A stretch of 58,260 bases of DNA from Bacillus sp. HF117_J1_D (lineage in GTDB: Bacteria > Bacillota > Bacilli > Bacillales > Bacillaceae_C), in NCBI GenBank assembly GCA_009928435.1, contig JAABNQ010000017.1:1-58260 (forward strand). The letters are read 5' to 3'. The translations under genes and the position numbers were made by a program. The number at the start of each line of letters is the position of its first letter. The stretch's first letter is position 1. The notes under the pieces are model-generated. The model saw only the letters and a program-made list of their open reading frames with translations, made no database searches and was not told the DNA's origin. Below, one piece after another: positions 33,869 through 42,300 of the stretch.

Positions 33869-34477
33869 ATGATGACTGAGGAAAATCAAAACACTGAAAC
33901 AAACGAAACAGAAAATACAGAAGTTGAAAAAGTGGAACTCACAGCAGAAGAATTGCAGAAGAAGATTGAGGCTGAATCTGACCGCAAACTTGCAAAGGCT
34001 CTCGAAAAAAAGCAAAAGGAATGGGAATCCAAGCAACAAGAGGCTATACAGGCCGCGCTAGAGGAAAAGGAACGCCTTTCCAAGCTATCCGAGAAGGAGC
34101 GCAAGGAAGAAGAACTCTCCCAACGTGAAAAAGACATTGAAAAGCGTTTAAGGGAGATCGAACTCAAAGAGTTGAAGGCTGATGCGGTATCCGATTTAGC
34201 TGATAAGGGATTACCTTCTGACTTTGCGGATTTTCTACTTGCTGATAATGCGGAAAATACACTCGCTAACATTAATAACTTTAAAAAAGCGTTTGATGAA
34301 GCTGTCAACGCAAAGGTAAAAGAAGCATTAAGGCAGGACACACCACCTGCTGGGGGAGGTTCTATTACAACAAAGAATCCATGGAGCAAAGAACACCGTA
34401 ATCTGACAGAGCAAGCGCGTATCATGCGTGAAGACCCCGAATTAGCTAAACGTATGCAATTGCAAGCGAAGGAGTGA
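33869..34477 (+). CDS. Capsid scaffolding protein (DUF4355-like)
   Basis: 202 residues from the ATG after AGGAGGAAAA. Acidic start, then a long charged coiled coil (LAKALEKKQKEWESKQQEAI and on), then a short folded end with PWSKEHRNLTEQARIM. This is the profile of the DUF4355 scaffolds placed just before the major capsid gene. Confidence 0.85.
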   Translation: MMTEENQNTETNETENTEVEKVELTAEELQKKIEAESDRKLAKALEKKQKEWESKQQEAIQAALEEKERLSKLSEKERKEEELSQREKDIEKRLREIELKELKADAVSDLADKGLPSDFADFLLADNAENTLANINNFKKAFDEAVNAKVKEALRQDTPPAGGGSITTKNPWSKEHRNLTEQARIMREDPELAKRMQLQAKE

Positions 34478-34481
34478 TAGT

Positions 34482-34670
34482 GTGAAACAGCGTGTACCGA
34501 GGTTTTTAAGAGGAGTTAATTTACCAGCTGGACCGAAGGGCGATCCGGGTCCGAAAGGAGACCCAGGGCCAAAAGGTGACCCTGGCCCGCCCGGTAAGGA
34601 TGGTTTCGGAACAGAAGCACAATATAACGATATCATTGCAAGATTAGAAGCGCTCGAGGGCGCAGAATAA
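34482..34670 (+). CDS. Tiny collagen-like protein, possible head fibre
   Basis: 62 residues from GTG. A short basic start (KQRVPRFLRGVNLP) is followed by about eight uninterrupted Gly-X-Y triplets (GPKGDPGPKGDPGPKGDP, then GPPGKDG) and a C-terminal coiled coil (YNDIIARLEALEG). This should form a homotrimeric collagen helix. Located between scaffold and major capsid genes, the usual place for capsid decoration or head-fibre proteins. Confidence 0.72.
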   Translation: MKQRVPRFLRGVNLPAGPKGDPGPKGDPGPKGDPGPPGKDGFGTEAQYNDIIARLEALEGAE

Positions 34671-34686
34671 AGGAGATTGATAAGAT

Positions 34687-35637
34687 ATGACGACTAGAAT
34701 CGCAGATGTAATTGTACCTGAAGTATTTAACCCGTATGTAATCGAACGTACAGCGGAATTGTCCGCTTTACAGCAAAGTGGTATTATTGCGAATAACCCA
34801 GAATTGGATAGACTAGCCTCCACTGGAGGACGTATTATCAATATGCCTTATTGGGAAGATCTAGGCGGCGAGGATGAGGTTTTATCCGACTCTACGCCAT
34901 TAACGCCTGATAAAATCACAGCAAGCAAAGATGCAGCTGTACTTTTGCTACGAGGAAAGGCATGGTCCGCAAATGACCTTGCAAAAGCTCTCTCTGGTGA
35001 TGACCCGATGGGAGCCATTGGTGACCTTGTTGCGGCTTATTGGGCAAGACGTAGACAAGCTACCTTAATTTCCATTCTTAAAGGTGTATTTGATTCCCCA
35101 TCTATGGCAAGTAATACACATGACATTTCCGGAGAGACTGAAAACAATGGTTTTACAGCTGAGACATTCATTGACGCCTCCTACAAGTTAGGAGATGCAG
35201 AAAGCAAGCTTACAGCCATTGCTGTACACTCTTCCACTTACGCCTCACTACGTAAGCAGAATTTAATTGAGTTTATCAAAGATAGTGACAATCAGCAGAT
35301 TCCTACGTACATGGGTAAACGTGTCATCGTTGATGATGGTATGCCTGTTGAGGATGATGTATTCACTACGTATATTTTTGGTCAAGGGGCTATTGGATTA
35401 GGGAATGGCGGTGCTCCAGTGCCTACTGAAACAGATCGTGACAGCTTGCAAGGCGACGACATTTTAATCAACCGTCAACACTTTATCTTGCATCCTCGTG
35501 GAGTGAAATTCACGGATGCAAAAGTTGCTGGAGAAGCTCCTACGAATGCGGAACTTGCCACCGCAGATAACTGGACACGTGTTTACGAGCCTAAGAATGT
35601 CCGTATTGTTGCATTTAAACACAAGATTGCACTGTAA
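34687..35637 (+). CDS. Major capsid protein
   Basis: 316 residues. Starts TTRIADVIVPEVFNPYVIERTAELSAL, the pattern of HK97-fold coat proteins of Bacillus/Listeria siphoviruses, with FIDASYKLGDAESKLTAIAVHS as the conserved central block and LHPRGVKF near the end. AAAGGAGATTGATAAG ribosome site. Followed by a partial terminator, consistent with high-level expression. Confidence 0.92.
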   Translation: MTTRIADVIVPEVFNPYVIERTAELSALQQSGIIANNPELDRLASTGGRIINMPYWEDLGGEDEVLSDSTPLTPDKITASKDAAVLLLRGKAWSANDLAKALSGDDPMGAIGDLVAAYWARRRQATLISILKGVFDSPSMASNTHDISGETENNGFTAETFIDASYKLGDAESKLTAIAVHSSTYASLRKQNLIEFIKDSDNQQIPTYMGKRVIVDDGMPVEDDVFTTYIFGQGAIGLGNGGAPVPTETDRDSLQGDDILINRQHFILHPRGVKFTDAKVAGEAPTNAELATADNWTRVYEPKNVRIVAFKHKIAL

Positions 35638-35660
35638 GAAGGGGTTATCCCCTTCTTTTG
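35637..35660 (+). terminator. Terminator after the capsid gene
   Basis: Perfect 8-bp stem AGAAGGGG/CCCCTTCT with loop TTAT and a short T-run (TTT). Probably partial, since tail genes follow. Confidence 0.65.
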
Positions 35661-35672
35661 TGAGGTGAGATT

Positions 35673-36083
35673 ATGGGTTTAGCAAGTTTCAACAGGATGA
35701 GACGCTTACAGGCAGAGAAAGAAAATGAAGAAAAACCACTAAAAAAGGTGGTAAGAAAAATGCAAAAAAAAATAAAGACGCTGTTAGGGATAAATGACAG
35801 TTTGCAAGATGAAGTATTACAAATCATTATAGATAACGTTTCAAGTCATCTTAGGGCGTTGCTAGGTAAGGATGTACCTGAAAAACTCAATTTCATTGTC
35901 GAGGAAATCAGCATCAGGCGGTTTAATCGCCTTGGCACAGAAGGCATGCGCTCTGAATCAGTCGATGGGCATAACATCACCTTTTACGACTTGAAAGATG
36001 AATTCGTACCCTATGAATCTATTATCGCTGAACATAAAGATCCACCTGAGAAACCGGGTCGGGGCAAGGTGATATTTGTTTAA
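35673..36083 (+). CDS. Head-tail connector protein with N-terminal extension
   Basis: 136 residues. From about residue 31 it matches head-tail connectors of the gp6/gp15 type: KIKTLLGINDSLQDEVLQ, ISIRRFNRLGTEGM and EFVPYESII. The first 30 residues (GLASFNRMRRLQAEKENEE...) look like a separate small protein found upstream of the connector in related phages, here fused. An internal ATG at 35760 has a weak site (GGTGGTAAG). Confidence 0.78.
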   Translation: MGLASFNRMRRLQAEKENEEKPLKKVVRKMQKKIKTLLGINDSLQDEVLQIIIDNVSSHLRALLGKDVPEKLNFIVEEISIRRFNRLGTEGMRSESVDGHNITFYDLKDEFVPYESIIAEHKDPPEKPGRGKVIFV

Positions 36084-36093
36084 GAGTACCAAG

Positions 36094-36240
36094 CTATTTT
36101 TTTGCGAGGTACTCTTTCAGTATCGTTTCAACAAGATTATTAAAGCTTCTATTTTGTTCCTTTGCTATTTCGGTTAGCTTTTCCTTGTCTTCCTTTTCTA
36201 ATGTGAGCATGGTTCTAGTTTTATCACTTGAGATTGTCAT
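36094..36240 (-). CDS. Ribbon-helix-helix (Arc/CopG-like) repressor
   Basis: 48 residues on the minus strand inside the plus-strand late operon: MTISSDKTRTMLTLEKED..., then EIAKEQNRSFNNLVETILKEYL. A beta strand (RTMLTL) and two helices with the R-S-x-N-x-L pattern are the RHH fold. GAGGTGATAAA ribosome site. It has its own promoter, which overlaps that of the divergent HNH gene, so it probably represses that gene and itself. Confidence 0.78.
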   Translation of the reverse strand: MTISSDKTRTMLTLEKEDKEKLTEIAKEQNRSFNNLVETILKEYLAKK

Positions 36241-36259
36241 TTTATCACCTCTACTTTAG

Positions 36260-36310
36260 ATTATACAGTGCTATTTACGTGTTGTAAAGGTGGTAACACC
36301 ATGATATAAT
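36260..36310. promoter_or_regulatory. Overlapping divergent promoters with operator-like palindrome
   Basis: Leftward: TTTACA (36288-36283), 17 bp, TATAAT (36265-36260). Rightward: TTGTAA (36282-36287), 17 bp, TGA-TATAAT (36305-36310). The -35 boxes share five bases. The palindrome GGTGGTAACACC (36289-36300) lies in the rightward spacer, and GGTAACC repeats at 36314-36320 and 36357-36363. Confidence 0.78.
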
Positions 36311-36384
36311 AAGGGTAACCAAAAAAGCCGGCGGTACTGGACATACCCCGACTTGTGGTAACCAATCAGAAAGGGATTGATTAC

Positions 36385-36927
36385 ATGGAAAAGTATAGCA
36401 CGGAAAATGAAATCTGGAAACCGATTAAAGACTTTGAAAGGTACTACGAAATTTCTGATAAAGGAAGGGTTAGAAGTTTGGATAGGTACGTTTCAAGAAG
36501 TGATGGGGGTACTCAGTTTGTGGAAGGGATAAATTTAGTTATCAGTTATAACCCCGGTGGTTATGCAAAAGTTAATCTTAATAAGAATGGGGTAGCGACT
36601 GTGGGTTATGTTGCTAGACTTGTTGCAATGCACTTTATTCCGAATCCCGATAACAAAAGAGAAGTGAACCACATAAATGGAGATAAAACGGATAATCGCG
36701 TTCAAAATTTAGAGTGGGTAACACCATCGGAAAACATCAGACATTCTCTGGATAAAAAGTTGAGAGTAATACAACCAAAAACAGAGCACCCTGCAGCAAA
36801 ACTAACAAAACAGGATGTGAAAGACATCAAATCGTTATACAAGACAGGGAAATACACGTACCAATATTTAGCAGAACGTTTCGGTGTTTCGAAAGCTACA
36901 ATTCATCGAATGCTATATAGGTGGTAA
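36385..36927 (+). CDS. HNH homing endonuclease (NUMOD4-HNH)
   Basis: 180 residues from the ATG after AAAGGGATTGATTAC. NUMOD4 motif at the N-terminus (EIWKPIKDFERYYEISDKGRVRS), HNH_3 core REVNHINGDKTDNRVQNLEWVTPSE (His96, Asn108 region) and a C-terminal HTH (YQYLAERFGVSKATIHRML) for DNA recognition. A free-standing homing enzyme inserted between connector and head-closure genes, with its own promoter and terminator. Confidence 0.88.
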   Translation: MEKYSTENEIWKPIKDFERYYEISDKGRVRSLDRYVSRSDGGTQFVEGINLVISYNPGGYAKVNLNKNGVATVGYVARLVAMHFIPNPDNKREVNHINGDKTDNRVQNLEWVTPSENIRHSLDKKLRVIQPKTEHPAAKLTKQDVKDIKSLYKTGKYTYQYLAERFGVSKATIHRMLYRW

Positions 36928-36941
36928 AACCAAACCACAAA

Positions 36942-36964
36942 ACGCCCTTGAAGGGTGTTTTTTT
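36942..36964 (+). terminator. Terminator of the HNH gene
   Basis: ACGCCC pairs with GGGTGT, loop TTGAA, followed by seven Ts. It closes the inserted cassette just before the next head gene. Confidence 0.8.
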
Positions 36965-36979
36965 AATGGAGGTGGTGGT

Positions 36980-37291
36980 TTGCGTTTCGATAAGCGTATA
37001 ACCTTCGTAAACGAAACCGAATCCTATTATGACCCAATCCAAGGCAAGCATGTCAAAGGCGAGATCATCAAGACCACGCTGCCTTGTAATCTGTCAACAT
37101 TAGGCATCCAGCGTACAAATGAGTTGTTCGGGCAGATTGATAGGGTGATTACCGTTGCAAGGTTACAGCGCCTTTATTATGGCAAAATCGACTATATCTT
37201 GATTGATGAACAGAAATACGAAGTAAAGCGCCAATCCGATTACAGGAAGGGCGTTTTTTATTTGGAAGGGGTGGCGTCCGGTGAAGCTTAG
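36980..37291 (+). CDS. Head closure/head-tail joining protein
   Basis: 103 residues from TTG, GGAGG 8 bases upstream. Starts RFDKRITFVNETESYYDP; the middle (TLPCNLSTLGIQRTNELFGQID) and the end (YRKGVFYLEGV) fit the SPP1 gp16/HK97-type head closure proteins of Bacillus phages. Its upstream neighbour cassette appears to be an insertion, so originally it followed the connector gene. Confidence 0.7.
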   Translation: MRFDKRITFVNETESYYDPIQGKHVKGEIIKTTLPCNLSTLGIQRTNELFGQIDRVITVARLQRLYYGKIDYILIDEQKYEVKRQSDYRKGVFYLEGVASGEA

Positions 37292-37619
37292 AGGGGCGGA
37301 TCAATTAATCGGTGTACTCAAAAAGAAAGCAACGCTGGATGACGTGAAAGACGTTGTTAAGCTGAATGGCTCGGAAATGCAAAGAGGCATGATGCGAAAG
37401 GCCAGCTTTACACAAGGTTATCAAACAGGGACAACAAAACGGTCAATCAAGCTAACATTTGAAGATGGCGGATTTACCGCAAGAGTTGGGCCAACGACTG
37501 ATTACAGTTGGTACTTGGAAAAAGGTACACGGTTTATGGCAGCCCAACCGTTTGTCGGTCCTGCTTTTTACCCGCAAAGAACTAAATTCATTAATGATAT
37601 GAAAAGATTGATGAAATAA
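37281..37619 (+). CDS. HK97 gp10-like tail completion protein
   Basis: 112 residues from GTG, overlapping the previous stop. Pattern of gp10: helical start, QTGTTKRSI, ARVGPTTDYSWYLEKGTRFMAAQPFVGPAF. Joins tail to head. Confidence 0.85.
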   Translation: MKLRGADQLIGVLKKKATLDDVKDVVKLNGSEMQRGMMRKASFTQGYQTGTTKRSIKLTFEDGGFTARVGPTTDYSWYLEKGTRFMAAQPFVGPAFYPQRTKFINDMKRLMK

Positions 37620-37628
37620 GGTGATGCA

Positions 37629-38015
37629 ATGGAACCAATGTCACCACAATTACAGATTTATAATGCCGTATTTTTAGCGTCTATGAATCTGGGATTCAGA
37701 ACGGTGGATTACTTACCGCCGAAAGATTACAAACTGCCGTTTGTTTACGTAGGTGAGTATTTCGATCAAGACAGACGAACAAAGGATAGGCTATATGGCG
37801 ATATGCAATTAACCTTGCATGTTTACCATGACTATCAAGAACGGCGTGAGCTAACAACCATGATGGACAAACTGAAGGTTGAATGTCGCAAGCTGAAGAA
37901 AACAGCAAACTTTTATGTAAGGTACAGGAATGTAACATCTCAAACAATGATAGACAACACGACAGCGCAACCGTTGTTACACGGAATCATCGAAGTTGAA
38001 TTCACATTTAATTAG
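37629..38015 (+). CDS. Tail terminator-like protein (DUF3168/gp17 type)
   Basis: 128 residues. DYLPPKDYKLPFVYVGEYFDQDRRTKDRLYGDMQLTLHVYHD is the typical block of minor tail/tail terminator proteins. Small gap of 9 bases after gp10-like gene, AAGGTGATGCA ribosome site. Confidence 0.78.
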   Translation: MEPMSPQLQIYNAVFLASMNLGFRTVDYLPPKDYKLPFVYVGEYFDQDRRTKDRLYGDMQLTLHVYHDYQERRELTTMMDKLKVECRKLKKTANFYVRYRNVTSQTMIDNTTAQPLLHGIIEVEFTFN

Positions 38016-38026
38016 GAGGTTTTAAA

Positions 38027-38557
38027 ATGGCTGATGCAAGAAAAGCAATGTTGGAAGGTAAGAAAAAAATCCTTCTTTTCCGTTTGTTAAAGGATGCAGA
38101 TAAGGAAGCTGCCAAGCTAGCCTTTCAAACCAACCACACATTTAGTCTTACAAGGTCAACAGATGCAGTTGTAACGAAAGATGGGACAATTCGCAAGCTG
38201 GGAGAACTTGAAGGAGAAGTGACAGGGATAGAGGCGGTTCAGGCAACAGATGATCCAGTCGCTTCTATGCTGCAAAATTCTGTAATAGACGGTGAAAAGC
38301 TGGAATTATGGGAAGTGACTGTTGACGAAGGGTTGAAAAATTCTGAGGGTAAATATCCTGCTATGTATGCGCAGGGATATCTCAATGGTTGGGAAGCGAG
38401 TGCACCAACAGAAGATGAATCAACTTATTCAGGTGATTTTGCCATTGAACTTGTGCCGCAATTTGGCTTTGCTACATTGACAGCAGAACAGGAAGAAGCC
38501 GTGCAGTACGCTTTCGCTGATACAGTTGCAGAAACACCAGAAACGGAAAATTTCTAA
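38027..38557 (+). CDS. Major tail tube protein
   Basis: 176 residues, AGGAGGTTTTAAA ribosome site. Fits the TP901-1-type major tail proteins: TNHTFSLTRSTDAVVTKDGTIRKLGELEGEVTG, then WEVTVDEGLKNSEG and GYLNGWEASAP. Followed by a terminator, as expected for an abundant protein. Confidence 0.85.
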   Translation: MADARKAMLEGKKKILLFRLLKDADKEAAKLAFQTNHTFSLTRSTDAVVTKDGTIRKLGELEGEVTGIEAVQATDDPVASMLQNSVIDGEKLELWEVTVDEGLKNSEGKYPAMYAQGYLNGWEASAPTEDESTYSGDFAIELVPQFGFATLTAEQEEAVQYAFADTVAETPETENF

Positions 38558-38586
38558 AGAGAGGGGTTACACCTTCTCTTTTTTTA
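38557..38586 (+). terminator. Terminator after the tail tube gene
   Basis: AGAGAGGGGT pairs with ACCTTCTCT (one bulge), then TTTTTTTA. Confidence 0.72.
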
Positions 38587-38608
38587 TTTGATCAAAGGAG
38601 GAATTTAA

Positions 38609-38995
38609 ATGCAATTCAAGATTAAAGACGAAAACGCAAAACTCAAATTTGGTGTAAAGTTCGTGCGGTTAATGGATGAAAAATACAAAATCGATTATCA
38701 AGGTTTGGAATTTGGCATGGGCGTCATGCATGCACAGATGGGGCTTGCCCAAAGAAGTGTCCCTACGTTGTCAGACATTATCCATGCAGCTACAAAAGGG
38801 GAGTATCTCCAAGAAGACGTTGACGATGCTGTGGAGGAACACGCAGAAAAAGAGGGCTTAAAAAAGTTGTTCAAGCAGGTTGAGGACGAGTTGGGAAAGT
38901 CACCGGTCGTTCAAGAAACGCTCAAGGCGCTCAAAGAAGCGAACAAAAACGCTCAAGGCGCCGAAACCGATCAATCGAAACCTACGAAGAAATAA
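38609..38995 (+). CDS. Tail assembly chaperone (G-type)
   Basis: 128 residues, AAAGGAGGAATTTAA ribosome site. FKIKDENAKLKFGVKFVRLMDEKY at the N-terminus is typical of tail chaperone G proteins, and the Gln/Lys/Ala-rich end is dispensable-looking. It lies directly before the tape measure and contains a -1 frameshift site at codons 95-97, giving a G-T fusion. Confidence 0.87.
   Translation: MQFKIKDENAKLKFGVKFVRLMDEKYKIDYQGLEFGMGVMHAQMGLAQRSVPTLSDIIHAATKGEYLQEDVDDAVEEHAEKEGLKKLFKQVEDELGKSPVVQETLKALKEANKNAQGAETDQSKPTKK
38893..38899 (+). promoter_or_regulatory. Programmed -1 frameshift site GGGAAAG
   Basis: In the chaperone frame this reads ttG GGA AAG, a perfect X-XXY-YYZ heptamer, the same seven bases used by lambda G/GT. 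The -1 frame is open from 38884 through 39318. Confidence 0.82.
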
Positions 38996-39318
38996 TACTT
39001 AATTGTTTCCGTTACTTGGACTATAAATCGTTATCCGACATTGAGGATATGACCTTATACGAGTACGAATTGAAAATGAAAGCTTACAACCTCGCAAGAG
39101 TGGACAAAGAATATGATATATATTTATCCGCATGGGTTAACCAACTGGCGGGCGCCACTAAAGAAAAAGGAAAGAAACAAGTGCCTGTCTTTAAAACGTT
39201 TGAGGATTTCTTTGATTACAAAAAACGATTACGAGAAGTTGAAAAACCTTCCAAGCGCATTGATCCACACATACGGAAACTGGCTCAGTTAGCCAAGAAA
39301 GCGAATGAAGGGAGGTAA
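38899..39318 (+). CDS. Tail assembly chaperone T part, made by -1 frameshift (GT fusion)
   Basis: 139 residues read after slippage at 38893-38899; the full GT fusion would be about 236 residues. The segment ILNCFRYLDYKSLSDIEDMTLYEYELKMKAY is typical of T parts. Its only possible independent start (TTG 39016) lacks a ribosome site, which supports expression by frameshift. GT proteins bind the tape measure and tail tube during assembly. Confidence 0.82.
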   Translation, partial: VTGRSRNAQGAQRSEQKRSRRRNRSIETYEEIILNCFRYLDYKSLSDIEDMTLYEYELKMKAYNLARVDKEYDIYLSAWVNQLAGATKEKGKKQVPVFKTFEDFFDYKKRLREVEKPSKRIDPHIRKLAQLAKKANEGR

Positions 39319-39322
39319 TTGA

Positions 39323-42300
39323 ATGGCTGAGAGTTACAGTGTAGAAGCTGTATTAAAAGCATCGGGAGCTGACCAGTTTTCCAAGGCGTTTAAGGATGCC
39401 GCCGACAGTGTAAAAGGTGTAGAGAAATCAACACAAGGCTTGACGCTGGGAAAACTTGTGGGAGCCATCGGGATTACAGCAGGATTGGCCAAAGGGTTCA
39501 GTATGGTCAAGGACTCAGTAAGCAGAGCCTTTGGCCGTATTGATACGATGGAGCAATTTGAGCGAGTCATGACTACAATGACAGGCTCAACCGAGAAAGC
39601 TCAATCCGTCCTGGATAACGTAAATGAAACGGTAAAAGGGACTGCATACGGTCTGGATGTTGGCGCAAAGGCTGTACAAGGCTTTGTTACATCAAACATG
39701 GATGTTGATAAAGCGACTGCTACTTTCAAGTCTTGGGGCGACGCTGTGGCTTTCTACGGTGATGGCACGAATGAGACATTAGGCAGTGTAACTGATGCTC
39801 TAGGAAAAGCAACTGCCAAAGGTAAAATACAGATGGACACCATGAACCAATTGGCAGAAGCGGGAATCCCTGCCATGCAGATATATGCCGATGCTACGGG
39901 CCAATCTGTTGAAGACGTGGCGTTGCAGATGCAGAAAGGGCAGTTAAAAGCAGATGAATTCATTGATGTCATGAACGATGCCATGATGAACGGAACAAAG
40001 AACTTTGAATCCATCAAAGGTGCGGCTAAAGAGGCAGGAGCGTCTTGGTCAGGATCATTTGACAACATGAGGGCAGCGGTTGCCCGTGGTGTTATTGCCA
40101 TTATCCAAAACATCGACGAAATGCTCGCTTCAAATGGCCTTCCTACAATGCGGGAAATGGTAGCAGAATTCGGGTCCAAATTTGAAGATGTGCTGAAAAA
40201 AGCAGCTGAATCTATCCCTATTGTCGTTGGGAAGCTGAAAGAAATATATAACACTCTCGAGCCGTGGATGCCTTTAATGGGAGCTGTCGCTTCTGCTGTT
40301 GCCGGAATGATAGCAGCGTGGTCAGCATTCAATACTGTAAAAAACGCAATAGACAACGTGAAAACTTCATTCAAGTTGCTAAACGGGGTTATGATGAAAA
40401 ACCCTTGGTTATTAATAATCGGTGCTGTTATTTTGGCTGCGGTCCTGATCTACAAATATTGGGAACCGATAAGTGAGTTTTTTAAGAAACTCTGGGAAAA
40501 AATCAAGATAGCCGGGTTAGTTATTTGGGAAACTTTGAAGATTGCATGGGAAGCCGCATCGCAATTCATTACTGATGCTTGGGACAAGGTGTCTGGATTT
40601 TTCACAGACTTGTGGAATGGTATCAAAGAAAAAGCCATTGCTATTTGGGATGGAATAAAAGACACCTGGCAATCGGCCGTTGATAGCGTTGTTGGTATAT
40701 GGGAGTCCGTAAAGGGCTTTTTTGTTGATCTATGGGACTCCATAACTTCAGGGGCAACAAGTATTTGGGACGGGATTGTCGATAAAGTAAAGACGGTTTA
40801 TGAGAACATCACGACCACATTTGAACCATTGATAAAATTCTTCTCGAAGACTTTCGAAAGGGCGGTTGAAGTCGGTTCTAAGGTCTTTGATAACCTAGTA
40901 AGCTTTCTCGAAAATACATGGGAAAACATAAAGATAATCGCCGAGTCTGCGTGGGAAATTATCAAAAACGTTATACTCGGGCCTATCTTGCTACTTATCG
41001 ACCTTGTTACCGGAGATTTTGAAGGATTCAAGGAAGACCTTAAAGCTATATGGACGAATATTTCCGAGGCTGCCGGCGAAATATGGAACGCTATTAAAGA
41101 CATCGTTATGGATTACGTGACTACGCTTTGGGAAAATGCGAAAGAAATATTCTTTGCTTGGATCGGTACGGTGGCCGAAGCCTTTGGTGCAGTAAAGGAT
41201 ACTCTTAGTAATATCTGGGATAATATCAAGACCGTAATAGACGAGAACCTACTATCGTGGGAGGAATCGTTCAATAACGCAATGGACGCCATATACGGAA
41301 TCCTAGCCGACGCTTGGATGTTTATAGATGAGCTGTGGCGTGATGCTCTTAGTCTAATCCTTGGAGATTCTATAAACAACTTTCAGGAAATAAAGCACGC
41401 TATCGAAGACGCTATGGAAGCTGTTTGGACGATTATTGAAACTGTATGGAATTTTATTAAAGAAACTTTCTCGAATGCTGTAGGTTTCATAATGGCGCTA
41501 GTTCGCGGCGATTTCTCGGTGATGAAAGACTTCATAGATCAGCAGATGAAGCTCATTAAAGACACTATTAATGTCATATGGGATAACGTTAAGAAAATCT
41601 TTTTCAGCGTCTTATCTGCTGTATGGGGCATCGTAAAAGAGAAGTTCCAGCAAATCAAGCAGTGGGCTACGGATAAACTCAACGAAGCAAAGCAGAATAT
41701 CATGAACGCTTGGGAGAACGCTAAGAAAGCAACTGCTGACAAGATTGCCGCAATGCTTAAAGCGGTTGTAGATAAGTTTAACGACATTAAACAGGCCGCC
41801 AAAGATAAGATGGATGAAGCTAAGCAGAACATCGAGGATGCATGGAACAAAGCCAAAGAATTTTTGCAGAATATTGACCTTGTACAGATTGGTAAAGACG
41901 CCATCCAAGGATTCATAAACGGAATCAAAGCAAAAGTAGCTGATGTAGCTGCAGCGGCTAAAGATGCGGCAGACGCAGTTACCGGCAAGATTAAGTCGAT
42001 ACTAAACATTCATTCACCGTCGCGTGTATTAGCGCAGATTGGACGTTGGACCGGCGAAGGCCTAGCTATAGGTATTGAGAAAACAACCGGTTTAGTCGGG
42101 CGTGCTTCGGAGGAGCTTGCTGATGCAGCGATCCCGGATATTGAGCCTTTTGATATCGGAGGGCAAGTTGCAAGCATAAACAAAACAGCGAGCGCGCAGA
42201 TGCAAAATACCGTTACAAGCGAGTTGAACATTTCACAAAAACAACCTGCAAAAATCGTTCTGCAACTCGGTAGCAACGACTTTGAAGCGTTTGTTGATGA

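Noticed and set aside
33886-34425. 179-codon minus-strand frame opposite the scaffold gene
   Set aside because: Ser/Phe/Ala-rich mirror of a Glu/Lys-rich coiled coil; no ribosome site; a typical antisense shadow.
34442-34636. Gly-Pro-rich minus-strand frame opposite the collagen-like gene
   Set aside because: It only mirrors the Gly-Pro triplets of the plus strand and has no start signal.
36301-36384. Group I intron or HEARO-type RNA upstream of the HNH gene
   Set aside because: The HNH protein is NUMOD4 type without a RuvC-like part, no intron splice disruption of a host gene is seen, and only weak pairing is present in the leader.
38944-38950. C-AAA-AAC as the tail chaperone frameshift site
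   Set aside because: The P-site codon would slip onto CAA with a mismatch, while the upstream GGGAAAG is a perfect heptamer in the right phase.
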